Below the pieces are notes generated by a model that saw only the letters and a program-made list of their open reading frames with translations, was not told where the DNA came from and made no database searches. The translations under genes and the position numbers were made by a program. Below are positions 10,731 through 21,166 of a stretch of 64,000 nt of DNA, piece by piece. Position 1 is the stretch's first letter; every line of letters starts with the position of its first letter. The DNA is from Gracilaria gracilis (Eukaryota; Rhodophyta; Florideophyceae; Gracilariales; Gracilariaceae), in assembly GCA_030374805.1 (NCBI GenBank), contig JARGSG010000022.1, positions 39,262 through 103,261 on the forward strand. Reading direction: 5' to 3'.

Positions 10731-12280
10731 GGTGGCTATCGGCCACGCCGCGGTTGGGGAAGGAGCGGGCGCATTGCGCAACACTCTCGGCGCTGTGTGT
10801 GCTTTGCGGCTACGGGAGGCGGCTACCGCTGGGTAAGGCGTGCTCTTAGGCCAACCGCGGCGCGTCAACAACGACAGCCACATGACCCATCTCACGCTTT
10901 GGTGGCCCGCGTCTTTTTGAACGTTGCCCGTCACCTATTGGTCGATTATTGTGCTTGCATCCATCCAAATCGATCTCCGCTGATCTCCGCCATCATTCGT
11001 CCACTTCTTGAAAAAGTTTTCAACCGATAACCACCCACTCTTGTGAACACAAGATAATGTCAACAAAACAAACTGCTATTACTGCAGTAATAGTAAAATT
11101 CTTTTCTACACAAATGGCCTTCACAATTAGTGAAAATGTGCTTCTTCGTAGTTTCCTACTATGCGCATGCCAACGACGCTATATAAACACGTCTGCTTAC
11201 AGAACCTTTTGGCTCTCCAAATGCACAACTCTGGAAAATGCGCCAAATTATGAATTCATTTACGAACTGAACATCCTTACAAGCTCAGTTTATTTAAATT
11301 GATAGCCTTTTCAACAACTCGCCAGCCGTTCTGGTGCTCAGCATAGTGCAGAAAACACAACATCGTACATGTGCTTTGGAATACGATACAAAGCGCACAT
11401 ATTGTTCGTTGCCAATCTTAATCCACACACAGCAAATGTAAAATTCCCGTCTGCGCTAGTGGCAAAACCACTATGCCAGTGTTGGTAGATATAGCTTCTT
11501 TGCCGAATGTACTTGATTCAGTTGTACAATTCATCGTTCCAACTTAAGTATATCTCTGAGGGATCCGGGAAAAGGCAATACATAAAAACTAAAAAATAAA
11601 CTAAGAAATTATCGACAACCATGCAGAGTGGTTTACATAAACCCTTCATTTTATTTACATTGCTGTTAAAAACCAGCATTTATGCTCACGTTGTACTTAT
11701 AAACTTATCGCAAAGCTCCTATACGGCTGGAAAACTGGCAATTAGCTCAATATTCCAATCCAATTCTGGCAAATTCAGCTAGAACAGCAGCAAAGTATCC
11801 ATGAACCATATCAAATTTGACATACAATCCTTTTCTTAAAAGCCACATTGTCCAACCTACTGTAGGTTGGACAATGTGGCTTTTAAGAAAAGAATTGTAT
11901 GTATATTTGATATGGTTGTCGCGTCTGTGGCGTTTGTGGATATGTTCCTGGTTTCGGGTGGTATCCTGAGGTTGATGAGTATCTGTTGCTGTGCGAATGG
12001 CGTTTTGATAGAGGGTGGCTATGTATGGATCACGTCTGAGCTCGCGGCATAGTAGGCGAGTTTGTCTAGGGTTGGTGTCCGCCGTCGTGCTTTGCTTATT
12101 AGACGACCTGGGTCATGGGTAGGTCGGGAGTGTTCGGAGATTAAAGCGTGGGGCCCATAACCTATGGACTGAAGGCTCTGGCCATTCTTTACTTCGCTGC
12201 TCGAGCTCAATTGTTGCCTACTTGAGTACGTGCGGGTCACTGAAATGTTTGACAAGTAGGATACAAAACCGTTTCAAAAA
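10731..12280. other. Intergenic region with a large hairpin
   Basis: 10731-10900 is GC-rich and shared with the upstream region of copy A. The rest is AT-rich. A CCAAT-type motif lies near 10938 on the minus strand. No supported gene. Confidence 0.4.
11806..11915. repeat. Near-perfect 54-bp inverted repeat with 1-nt centre
   Basis: The left arm (11806-11860) and the right arm (11862-11915) are reverse complements apart from one mismatch and a one-base indel region near the outer end. The homology ends abruptly at both outer edges. It could be a fold-back element, a replication-generated palindrome or a small-RNA precursor. Confidence 0.85.
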
Positions 12281-13693
12281 TTAATACACAGAACCAAACA
12301 AAGGATTTGTGCCATCACATCGTTCGTTGGCACGTCCACCCAGCAAACGCATGGCACACACCAAGTCGCTTCGAATCCAGGAAGCTGGGGCGCTGATGTA
12401 ACTATTCATCACATTTTCTAGTTGGTCCAGACCAGGATCATTCGAAATAACGTCAATCCCGAGTGCGCAATCAGCCTGTGACATTGGCCAGAACGTTTCC
12501 TCCCCATTCACAATCCAATCACATCCAGGATTCTCAGGATCGCCTTCGGCCGCCGCAACATCTGGCTTGTGCACTGGGACACCCACGTAGTTGGTAAAGT
12601 AGTCATCTCCAGGTACAGGCATCCTTCGCAGCGTCTCGGTTCTCCCAAAGTTGTCAAACGTAGTGTGCGTGCCCATGAAGGATAGCCATTGGCGAGCAGG
12701 TAATCCACGAGAGGTGAACCATTGGTTTGATTGTTTAGCACTGAATGTCACCGGAGGTAAAAGCTCGGTCGGCCCGCAGAGAGGGTTCTTCCCATCCAAA
12801 CTCAGCTCATCTTGGGCTAGTCTCGCATCTTCAGAAACGAAGCATGCATCTTTTCTACCAAACCGCATTTGATTCTTGGCGCTGCTGCCTTCCCCCGGAT
12901 TCAGCCACGAAACGGCTGCGAGTGCACAGTTGTGAAGTGCGTCCGCGTATGACATTTGATACTTGTCCATGAGAGATTGACCTCTCAATCCGGGAACAAT
13001 GCGTGTTTGGAAAGCAAAAAGAATGCGTGATGCGGTTTGATCGTAGTTCTGGTTCGGATGAAATCTCTCAAAGCGACAGGTCAACACGGATGCGTCGCCT
13101 CCAGATGTTTCCAAGAACCGATTCGGACCCGTCCATTCGTTATCACCACTGATGCGTTGGGTAACATATGAGGAAAACTCACCAAATTTTGGATCAATGG
13201 AGTTATCATGGAATGCCATTCGGAGGCACATGCCGGGAAATCTGTTGTTGGTCACACCATTCTCAGAGAACGAGAATATTGGTGAGCTAGGAGGCATATT
13301 GAATCCCCAGTTGAATATCTTGACATAGTCAGAGAACAAAGATGAGAGTTTGGACTGCGGTACGGAAGTGTCATACGGGGCATTAAAACACCGGGCATCT
13401 CGCATTGGGTTGTACAATTCCTCAATATTGGGTTCCTCACCGGGTTGGGCATCAGGAATTCCGCCTCTGAGCCGTTGCAAACGTTGGCGGGCGGTCTCTC
13501 TTTGGGCAGAGTTGAGGGGCGTTCCAGGGGCATTTGCTAAACCTCGGGCCCTTCCAAATAGTGCTTCTCGGCTGAGCCCTGGGGCGGCTGGTCTCTCAGG
13601 ACGGAGTCTCTCAGGACGCTGTCTCGCGGGACGCTGTGCATTGACCGAGCACAGCAGAAGGATGGCGCAGAAAAATACCAGCGACAGATTCAT
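12281..13693 (-). CDS. Secreted haem peroxidase, plant/fungal peroxidase superfamily
   Basis: 470 aa with an N-terminal signal peptide (hydrophobic residues 4-18, cleavage near NAQ), then an Arg/Pro-rich segment (about 20-40). The catalytic signatures of the non-animal haem peroxidase superfamily are present: distal RMAFHD (R158, H162), SGGDAS (197-202, the calcium-site region), FGRKDA (278-283) and the proximal haem ligand in MGTHTTFDNFGR (H343). Several cysteines suggest disulphides. It should oxidise phenolic or halide-type substrates with hydrogen peroxide in the cell wall or outside the cell. The start is the first ATG before the signal peptide. A TATA-like CATAAAAG lies on the minus strand at 13815-13808, about 115 bases upstream. 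It is a single intronless frame. The exact subclass cannot be assigned by eye. Confidence 0.85.
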   Translation of the reverse strand: MNLSLVFFCAILLLCSVNAQRPARQRPERLRPERPAAPGLSREALFGRARGLANAPGTPLNSAQRETARQRLQRLRGGIPDAQPGEEPNIEELYNPMRDARCFNAPYDTSVPQSKLSSLFSDYVKIFNWGFNMPPSSPIFSFSENGVTNNRFPGMCLRMAFHDNSIDPKFGEFSSYVTQRISGDNEWTGPNRFLETSGGDASVLTCRFERFHPNQNYDQTASRILFAFQTRIVPGLRGQSLMDKYQMSYADALHNCALAAVSWLNPGEGSSAKNQMRFGRKDACFVSEDARLAQDELSLDGKNPLCGPTELLPPVTFSAKQSNQWFTSRGLPARQWLSFMGTHTTFDNFGRTETLRRMPVPGDDYFTNYVGVPVHKPDVAAAEGDPENPGCDWIVNGEETFWPMSQADCALGIDVISNDPGLDQLENVMNSYISAPASWIRSDLVCAMRLLGGRANERCDGTNPLFGSVY

Positions 13694-13807
13694 GGTTGGG
13701 CGGGCGCCGCAGATGCTATGAGCAGTTGCTGCAAAGAAGGCTTTGAGGAGTCGGATGCACAGCGCCGTGGAGTCGATTCCAGTATGGTCCGACCGTGGTT
13801 AGGCTAG

Positions 13808-13815
13808 CTTTTATG
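13808..13815 (-). promoter_or_regulatory. TATA-like box of the peroxidase gene
   Basis: CATAAAAG on the minus strand, about 115 bases before the ATG. The same octamer precedes the 52.6 kb promoter block, and the vWA gene has TATAAAAG at a similar place. Confidence 0.5.
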
Positions 13816-15253
13816 GAGGTGGGTGTTTGCCGGTCGCGTCTTCGCCACTGCTGAAAATGCTTCTGCCGAATCAGCAGTGCCAATGCGGAAAGAAATAAGC
13901 AACGCTGATGAACGAAAGGATGTAAATCAAAGAAGAAATTGTGGCTCCCAAGAGTTATGTACGCAACAAAAAAACGACCGACCTACGAATCCGTTATGTA
14001 CTTGCGTTTGGCGCCATTACGTTTCCTTAGTTTGTAGAAGAAGACGTCAATCTCCGTCTTGCGTGTTCCTGCAATGCAGTATGGCCTGCACGTCTTCCAC
14101 ACGAAGAAAACTGCTAGCCAAGATGCGGCCCGTATGGTCGCTTTTGATACGACAGGTAAAAAGATATGTTGCTGTGCCAGCTATGCTACAGGTAAAGGTT
14201 CTCTTGTGACAAATTCTCGAGCCACCGTGATCCAGCCTGAGGCTGGATCATCGATCATCGAAGCATTATGGCACCCAAGGGGTGGCTACAAAGCATGGAA
14301 AACTTATACTTTTGCGAAATGAGTTAATGTTACGCACTTTACTTCTTGCGAGATAGTGTGCTTTGCACTGACGCAATCCGTGCAAGTGATGTGTCAACCC
14401 GACCTCTGGGTGCAAAACGACAATTGGTTGTCTGAGGGTGTTTCATTTCACATGGGACAGCCTATCAGTATGCACAGGTGAGTAGGCGGGTAACATGAAC
14501 TTGACCGTTCATGGAAAAGTATTGCACAAATTCAAGTTTAGGTTGTGTTTAGAGCACCCGAAACATGTTCACAGTTGCAGCCATGTGGTAACAATAGTCC
14601 GTAGCGGAGCGCTTTGTGCGGTAAAGCGCTTACGCCATTAAGTCTGCCTGTAAGTGACAACGCAAAAGCGGCAGGCAGCAGCTGGCGAGTGATGACACAA
14701 TTCGTGACGAATTCATTAACGTCCATCATGCAAAATGGTTATGATGCGTCAAAATCCTCACAGATTGCGTAATAAGGCACACAGGAGATATATCGCTACT
14801 GTATACTATACTGAATCAAGGGTGCGCATGAAAGCCCATCCGACTAATCGGATGGCGACACACAAGAGTATCTAGTCAACTCAACGTGAGTGTACCCTTT
14901 TCTGTTCCCATTTTACATTTTCCTTTACCTAACCTTTTCGGCAGCGAAAAGGATACCTTACATTCAACAACAGACAGACAGATCTCTGACTTGCGCGATG
15001 CCTGTATGCCAACAGCAAACGAGCTCCATCAGGCTCCACCTTCATGTTGAGATCGGCGGATAAATGCATACTGTATTGGTTATTTGGCTTAAGGTTATCA
15101 TAGCTCTGTGGCTCGGGATCCTCTTGATGGTTGTTGGTGCTGACCTTCGAGGTCAAGTTAGGTCAGCACGAAATTTGGTTGCAGAACACCATTCTGTCCA
15201 TGCAGAGCGACAGCGCTGGTTGTTGTGTGTAATCTGGAGGCGATTAACTGAAT
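13816..15253. other. Intergenic region with two short palindromes
   Basis: No supported gene. An 87-codon plus-strand frame (14059-14322) has no recognisable motif. Two short perfect inverted repeats are present: TGATCCAGCCT/AGGCTGGATCA at 14228-14250 and CCATCCGA/TCGGATGG at 14836-14855. Confidence 0.4.
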
Positions 15254-15787
15254 TCACTCGTTAAGGTTTAGAACTGTAGAAGTGGTAACCCTTGTAATTG
15301 ATTTTAAAAAATCAGAAACAAAAGAAGAAAGCGTTTTTATATATATATAAGTTACGCCCATTTGGCTCTCGAAGCGCTGTGCAAGTTTGCGCATGGGCCG
15401 CTGATGATGGACAAGGCTTTCATGGTTGCCACACGAACTGCTTGTTGAAGAAGTGAAGCGATCAGCGAAGAAAGAATCAAGGCGCCAAAATTGAGCGACC
15501 GTCATGTCCAGGTATCGAAGACATTTTTTCGGACCGACCGACGTTGACACCATTGCAGACTGCCCGTTTTTCAGACAAGCACCACAAGTGCTGCATCGCA
15601 CAAGGTGAAATTTCCTGACCGCACAAAATGCACCAGTTGGCGTGCGGGTAACGGATTTGAAACAGCGAGCAGCGCGCCCCATGAGGAAACTGTTCACTGA
15701 ATGGTTTGACCGCTCGAATTGTTTGGGAGAAAACGACTCAAGCGAAAAACGAAGATTCTTCGTGCTTTTATTTATCAAGAGGTTCAA
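15254..15787 (-). CDS. Unrecognised ORF, 177 aa
   Basis: An open frame ending just 3' of the Cys-rich secreted-protein gene. It contains a CSTCGACLKNG cysteine cluster but no recognised domain. Codon and residue composition do not clearly distinguish it from chance. It may be the decayed 3' part of a gene or not coding at all. Confidence 0.25.
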   Translation of the reverse strand: MNLLINKSTKNLRFSLESFSPKQFERSNHSVNSFLMGRAARCFKSVTRTPTGAFCAVRKFHLVRCSTCGACLKNGQSAMVSTSVGPKKCLRYLDMTVAQFWRLDSFFADRFTSSTSSSCGNHESLVHHQRPMRKLAQRFESQMGVTYIYIKTLSSFVSDFLKSITRVTTSTVLNLNE

Positions 15788-15798
15788 GCTGTGGCATA

Positions 15799-16600
15799 CT
15801 AGATCAGGGGCTCACGCTGTATCTTCAGCGCGTCAACGTTTTCGGGAATCAGAGCTTCACACAGGAACTTTGTATCCGACAAAGCCCTGGCCCTTTTGCA
15901 ACACGCTTCCAACACATGCAAAGCGACGAGGTCAAAGTCACCAGGTGCATTGAAACAAACGTCCTCCAACTGCTCGCTCGCTTGTGCTGTGCACCTTTCA
16001 ATTTCGTCCAGTTCCTGGATCGCGTTAGTTGGAGATGCATTCGTGGTGAGATTCGCTTGTCCCACCACCACATCGAATGAAAACAACTCTGTCGCGCCAG
16101 GCTGCTCGCATTCACACAGCCATACTCCCGTTGTCTCGGACTGCGTCACGACTGGAACAAGCCTCGTGCTGCAGGTTTCTATGGTGAATGTGAGCGGTCC
16201 AGTTTTGGTCTCTTCTTCGGCTGTAAGGGAAACGTCGAAGCAGTGCCTCATGATTCTTTCGGCCTCGATTTCAAATAGAGTTGTGTTGGAGACACAAAGA
16301 CGGTTCAGAGGCCCACTGTTATCTTCAACGCAGCGCAAGAATGCTTCGTTTCGTCCCTGGGTGTCATCTCCCTCATCAAATGGAACTGCAATCCTCTTCA
16401 AGCCGTTGACAGCTGGTTCAACACTCTTGATTGTAGATAGGGGCGGGCACTTGCATACCCAAATATAGTCGTCTGCGATTCCTAATTCTCTGTTCATGTT
16501 CACGATTCCCCGGCGAACTGTTCGTCGCCAAGACATCAAGTATAAATATCCACGCCGTTAGGAATGACAACAAAAAAAAGGGGACGGATATGGTAACCAT
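15799..16600 (-). CDS. Putative secreted Cys-containing protein with a frame break after the signal peptide
   Basis: The main frame (stop at 15799) encodes about 235 residues with spaced cysteines, for example WVCKCPP, FLRCVED, NRLCVSN, ETCSTR and LCECEQP, typical of an extracellular or vacuolar disulphide-rich protein. Its own first ATG (16539) gives no signal peptide. The overlapping frame starting at the ATG at 16600 encodes a strong signal peptide (SVPFFLLSFLTAWIFILDVLA, about residues 5-25). The two frames need a one-base shift near 16500-16520. Either the gene has a frameshift, there is a base error, or a very short intron is present. No family was recognised. Confidence 0.5.
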
Positions 16601-17000
16601 GGTGCGCGCATCGACTCAGCCCCACAGGATCTACCACCGCTTCGGCGTCGTCGTCGCCGATCGTGCCTTGTTCCGCTCTCACATCGCGCTATCGACGGCA
16701 ACGGACTTATTGTTTTGAATTCCCTCCTCACCCTATCTAGAGAGCAGCGCTGTCCTTTTGGGACGCATTGAACGCGTACGGTTGTGCCGTACGGTGCAGC
16801 AGACCACCATGGGCTGGTGCCCGCTCTGTGTCTCTCACTCTTCCCAAACTAAAAGATCTTCCGAGAGCGTTACGGCAGTGATGAATAATGGGAGTGAATC
16901 TACAATTTCAAATGCATCTACTTTGGGATACTGCGTGTAGGCGGGTTTACAAGGTAACACAATCGTTAGACAACACTACACTGGCACCCAGACGGCCCCA
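16601..17000. other. Divergent intergenic region
   Basis: Upstream of the secreted-protein gene on the minus strand and of the fragment at 17212 on the plus strand. No gene seen. It leads into the TATA block at 17001. Confidence 0.35.
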
Positions 17001-17047
17001 TATAAATGCCTGGTGAGGCGCGGATGCCCGGCAGGGGTCTGATTGAA
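17001..17047 (+). promoter_or_regulatory. TATA box plus GTCTGATTGAA block, second copy
   Basis: TATAAATG at 17001 is followed by GTCTGATTGAA at 17037-17047, a spacing of 36 bases, with GGCAGG immediately before it as in the 52.6 kb copy. A short degenerate coding frame begins about 165 bases downstream. Confidence 0.45.
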
Positions 17048-17211
17048 GCTCTGTGCGACTCCGTCCTCCCTCATCTCCGCCACAACAAAACAGTGTAACG
17101 TAATTTGCATGATGTGAACGATCAAAGCTGTTCCAAGCTCACAACATCGTACCAGTAAGCCGTATACATGTTATATTCTTATTCCGCTGGAACTACCAGT
17201 AAGCCTCATGT

Positions 17212-17604
17212 ATGCTTATATGCCGCAAGAAAACCGGCGGCTTGAGAGTGGTGGCAAAAATTCAAGTTGACGAAGAGTATCCAGTGAGTACATCCGACAC
17301 GACAATTGCTTCTTTCCCATAAACAGCAAGGAAGACTCTGTTTGGGCAAGAGGACGCGGCCCAAAAGGCATACAATGTTGTGTGCAACCTACAGCGTGCT
17401 CTTCTGTGCTCTGCGTGTAGAGCGATGGTTCCATTATATGGGCGCCCCCTCGCTCGGACACGGGACTGTTTCTGCTCACGGCAATGCCAATATAAACTTT
17501 ATCTGAGAGAAGTATCCAGAAAGGATCAACACGAATTGAATTTAAAACAAAAAGAACGACGTTGTATCAAAATTCAGGACAAAATCAAGTTCAGGGAATT
17601 ATAG
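17212..17604 (+). pseudogene. Short Cys-rich protein gene with one in-frame TAA
   Basis: From the ATG at 17212 the frame reads protein-like (IQVDEEYPVSTSD), meets TAA at 17320-17322, and then continues in the same frame for 94 codons with a zinc-binding-like pattern (CSACRAMVPLYG then CFCSRQCQYK). The downstream half is open to 17604. The continuity of frame and character on both sides of the stop suggests one gene with a nonsense change. No family was recognised. A TATA/GTCTGATTGAA block lies upstream. Confidence 0.4.
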
Positions 17605-17693
17605 GTTGTTTTACACGTGCATGACGTGTCTTAAGATGCGGCGTCCACGTCACGCACGAAAAGGAAGCATTTCTCTTCGCCGCTCGACTCCTG

Positions 17694-18224
17694 TCACCGC
17701 CGGGCTGGCGTGTACCGCCCGCCGCGACGCGGCGAGAAGTGGTACGAAGAGCCATCGCTGTTCCGAATGTAGAACCCTCCATCTGTACCATGGTTTGCGT
17801 AGTGATATCCACCGCCCTTCAACGTCGTCCACCGGTTTCCATGAACATTCACTCCGCTGCCCAAGTACCTCGGAGGCGGGTTTCTCCACACAAACTCGTC
17901 GCACTGTCCAGAGTACTTGCTCTCATAGTCCCAAATCTTCAAAGCGTTCCCTCCAGCCAAGTTGAGCTTCGAAAACTGCTCTGTCAAAGTCTTAAGCACC
18001 GTTTCGTACCACTGTTCCTCTCGCTTGCCAAAACGTGGACCGGTGCCAATCGCACTGATGGATACAAAGTTCGTAGCATCGTCGCTTGAGGCCTCTAGCT
18101 TATTTTTCTTTCTTCTTTCTTCTTGGTCGCCTACGGTACTTGACACATGATGTTCTTGAGCAGCAGGAGTGCTTCGCTCTCTTGGCTTTGGTTCCTGTTT
18201 TGTTGTCGATGAGATATAATTCAT
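17694..18224 (-). CDS. Conserved-looking unknown protein, Gly/Tyr-rich C-terminus
   Basis: 176 aa from the first ATG at 18224. The N-terminal third is hydrophilic and lysine-rich (ERRKKNK). The middle (about 80-115) is amphipathic and ends in WDYESKYSGQCDEFVWRNPP. The C-terminus is rich in Gly, Tyr, His and Arg (GGGYHYANHG, GGFYIRNSDGSSYHF). There are no membrane segments or signal peptide. This pattern is typical of a cytosolic or nuclear protein, but no family could be named. A TATA-like stretch (GTATATAAGC on the minus strand, about 18288-18277) lies about 55 bases upstream. Single intact frame. Confidence 0.55.
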   Translation of the reverse strand: MNYISSTTKQEPKPRERSTPAAQEHHVSSTVGDQEERRKKNKLEASSDDATNFVSISAIGTGPRFGKREEQWYETVLKTLTEQFSKLNLAGGNALKIWDYESKYSGQCDEFVWRNPPPRYLGSGVNVHGNRWTTLKGGGYHYANHGTDGGFYIRNSDGSSYHFSPRRGGRYTPARR

Positions 18225-18276
18225 TGAGGCACTCTCGGTTCACATCCACTGGAGCCAGAGACGCATTCTCTCTTTG

Positions 18277-18330
18277 CTTATATACGCATACCAGATCTCA
18301 CGTCGGCTGTACTCACCTTCTGCATGTAAC
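18277..18330. repeat. Direct repeat copy 1 (54 bp)
   Basis: About 52 of 54 bases match 18493-18546, which lies inside the adjacent membrane-protein gene and encodes its EYSRREIWYAYIS region. This copy lies in the promoter region of the 17694-18224 gene and supplies its TATA-like sequence. Confidence 0.8.
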
Positions 18331-18416
18331 GCATCCGTAGAGTCTAATTTGATGCGGATGCGCTGGTCAAAAATCTAAAACACCTAATAAAACACGCAAA
18401 TGCAGAGTACAGGTCA

Positions 18417-18915
18417 TCATCCTCCTAATCCAGTCTCACCCTCCTGAGGGACACTCCACGCGATCCGCATCACAACCATCTGTCCAACATTACTTATATA
18501 TGCATACCAGATCTCACGTCGGCTGTACTCACGTTCTGCATGTAACAACATGTACGGAACTCCCATCAGCTTTAGGGCATCAATGCTCTGGGCGCACCAC
18601 GAGCGAAACAGATGAAGCTGCCACAAACCCCAGGCGGTGCGGGCGCCGTGCAGCAGCGCAAATACAAGTGCAATAACGGCAGCACTGCCTTCTTTCCAGT
18701 CGGCGGCGGCAAACTGGTCGGCGCAGTACATGAGAATGTGCAGGGCCGGGAGGAAGGAGCAGACAAGATTGATGTAGCCCGCAAGGCGTGTGTGGCGAAC
18801 GTTTTCCATTCGGCGCTGATGAAGTGGTTGGCGCTGAAAGCGGTCCATGGCAAGAAGGCGGCGATGTACGCGAGGTACACGATGTACCACTTGTCGTTCA
18901 GAGCGGCAAAGTCCA
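18417..18915 (-). pseudogene. Small multi-pass membrane protein with one frame break
   Basis: ATG at 18915 (product begins MDFAALNDKWYIVYLAYIAAF). The frame is good to about 18810, then the protein-like sequence continues in the neighbouring frame (RLAGYINLVCSFLPALHILMY, then FALLHGARTAWGLWQLHLF) to the stop at 18417, for about 166 aa in total. Hydrophobic segments predict about three or four membrane helices. The break is near AAAACG at about 18785-18810, so a one-base indel or base error is enough to explain it. Longer frames extending to 19472 are not supported. Function unknown. The 3' end contains the second copy of the 54-bp direct repeat. Confidence 0.5.
18493..18546. repeat. Direct repeat copy 2 (54 bp)
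   Basis: The coding copy of the repeat at 18277-18330, 216 bases away in the same orientation. Confidence 0.8.
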
Positions 18916-20494
18916 TCGGCGAGGGCTTCTGTTGACGCAGCGTGAGACGGCGGTGCTGACGGCGAGGCGGTGGAGAAGGCTGCGAGGAATGGCGAACGGC
19001 TGTTTGACTCGAGAGGCGCTTGACCAGTGGAGTGCAACAAGGCGCAAGTTGGCAAGTTGGCATTCCAGCAGGAACACAGTGGCGCCTCCCAATCGAATGC
19101 TGCATTGCCGGCAGTTGCCGCAATCATCCAAACGTTGATCTCCCGAGCTTTCAGGTCTTGCGAGCGCGTGATGCGTATCACGCGTGGATGAAGGCAGTAC
19201 AACGTGGCTCGCTTGTATGCTCGTGCGCAAGAATAATTTAGAATTGGAAGATTTGCATCTTGCGAGAAAACGGAGACGCCCACCTCCTTCCTCTTTGTGC
19301 GTATCGTCAAGCGCTTTCGAAACAGCACCGAATGGTGGATATTCTGTCTGATGAACACTGTCACACATTCATCAGCAAGTACAGACAGCCTTTTAGCATC
19401 TGCGATTGCGCGCGTGCCATTATGCCAGACGAACACCCGACGTTTAAAGTTGGCAGTGTAATGCAATGCCACAATGCAAAAAAAACCACAAAGACGTTCG
19501 GGATCTTCCTCACACGAGGTAACATAGCAAGCAGAACCCTTCCAGATATGACACGACTTAGTCGAAATGTACAGCCAACGTCATTCTTCACGACGAGCGA
19601 AAAAAGGTGAGACAAAAAGGTATTACGCGTCACCGTCGTGTTTGTGTTATCCACCAAAAAGATTAAGTGTTCATAGTGTGACAAGTGCAACGCCGTGTCA
19701 GGACAGGCTGCGAGTGGCGGGGTACCCACCCAAAAGCAAGGTAGAAAAAGAAAAGGAAAAAAAACGAGAAAACCACTCCAAAAGATGTGGTTAAAAATAC
19801 TAAAAAGCCGGTAAAAACCTTATACAAGGGCGAACGCAACAGCAATTGGTAAATACTCTAAATAGTCGGTTTTTTTCGGGAATGCAGGAAGAATATACAG
19901 TCTGTAGGCTACGGGATATCGCTCCAAGGAAGAGTTCAGTACCGCCGAAAGCGAAGCAGTCTAGAGCCAAAACTCTGGTTGGGGGAGGTTTGCTGGGTGT
20001 GGCAGCAGAGTCGCCGGCGCACGAAGTAGTGTAGCACGCCTACTGTACTGTACGGTCAATACCATAATAATCTAGAGTACCCGCATAAAAGGTGCAGAAT
20101 TACCAGCCATGCTGTGCCAACCTTTTGGGCTCTGCCGCGTCCCAGGTGCCCCATTCACCAACGTGGCCATTTTATGTAGTCATAATTAACCCAGCCGACA
20201 TGTCAGAAATAACTAAGTCATGGGAATCCTTCAAGAAAGGCGTTGCATTTCATATCCGCCTCCTTGGCCGAGGGCGGGAGGCTTTCCGCGAGCGACGCGG
20301 TGGCCGACCATGGCTATAAAGAAACAACCTCCTCCAGCTCGCTGGCAATTTTTTTCGACCCAGCGCACACCACACCTGCCTACGCAGCGCATACTCCTTC
20401 ACAAGGCGTATCCCTCCGACAACTCGTTCCCCGAGCATCACCAGCGCACTCAACTTCCTCGGCTACGCCGGTTATCGACTTAACCATCACCGAA
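18916..20494. other. Intergenic, no supported gene
   Basis: Only short overlapping frames without motifs. A purine-rich A/G run at 19740-19790 is the most obvious compositional feature. The region ends at the first copy of the Pro/Gln-rich ORF family. Confidence 0.35.
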
Positions 20495-21166
20495 ATGTCC
20501 GGTCAGCAACCGAACCACCCTCCGCAGGGATATTTCACCGGCTTCCGGTCCGTCCCCCTGCCACAGGGCAACACCAACCAACAACTTCCGCAAGGCGGCA
20601 ACCAACCTGCGCAAACAGGAGCGCAAGCAGGGGCGCTCCCGATGACGCAGCCCACGGCTCAGCCGTCTAACCAACCCGTTGCGGGGGCAGGCCTGCTAGC
20701 GCCTCACCCGATGAGGGCAGTCATACCAGCCGGCATGCCGGTGCGCGTCTGGCCGCATTACGATACCCTGGTGGGGTTGAATCTTAACAATCGGTCCCAC
20801 GCCCTCAAGTTGAGGCACGCGCCCTGGTATCATCCATTGGCAGTCTTCAATGAGGCATTGGTCATGGCGTACCCTGATGCGACCAACACCCTTCCGGGGG
20901 ACCTACCCGCCGACGTCACGGCGTCGTGGGATTGGAGGAATCGCATAGCGATTCCTACCCATCATATCCGTCGTGACGGCAGACAATCGGTGGCTACCGC
21001 ACACGCGGCGCTCGTCATGCTTGTAGAGCAAACCCCAAAGAGGGTACGTGTCCACCAGGGTGTCCGAGTCCTACTCCCACGAAAGGGCGAACTCAGAAGT
21101 AGAGCCCTCTGCCCGTGCGCGTGCCGCGTGGCAGCCGGGTGTAAACCGGAGACGGTACTGGAATAA
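20495..21166 (+). CDS. Pro/Gln-rich unknown ORF family, copy 1 (short)
   Basis: Product begins MSGQQPNHPPQGYF. The N-terminal about 70 residues are rich in Pro, Gln and Gly (PLPQG, GGNQPAQTG). The following about 130 residues resemble copy 2 downstream: GYFTGFRSVPLPQG against GYFGGFNSMPLPQG, and APWYHPLAVFNEAL against APWFHPTAVADEAL. The frame ends early compared with copy 2, so this copy is probably truncated. There are no zinc knuckle, protease or RT motifs. It lies antisense and 3' to the minus-strand Ty3 element at 24.4-29.9 kb. It could be an antisense accessory ORF of such elements or a Gag-like protein of another element. Confidence 0.5.
   Translation: MSGQQPNHPPQGYFTGFRSVPLPQGNTNQQLPQGGNQPAQTGAQAGALPMTQPTAQPSNQPVAGAGLLAPHPMRAVIPAGMPVRVWPHYDTLVGLNLNNRSHALKLRHAPWYHPLAVFNEALVMAYPDATNTLPGDLPADVTASWDWRNRIAIPTHHIRRDGRQSVATAHAALVMLVEQTPKRVRVHQGVRVLLPRKGELRSRALCPCACRVAAGCKPETVLE

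Noticed and set aside
11867-12052. 61-codon ORF starting in the right arm of the palindrome
   Set aside because: No motif; its first codons are simply the palindrome arm, and the frame is short enough to be chance.
18936-19472. N-terminal extension of the membrane-protein frame up to 19472
   Set aside because: The upstream part is not protein-like, and the better start (18915) is in the neighbouring frame where the first membrane segment is encoded.
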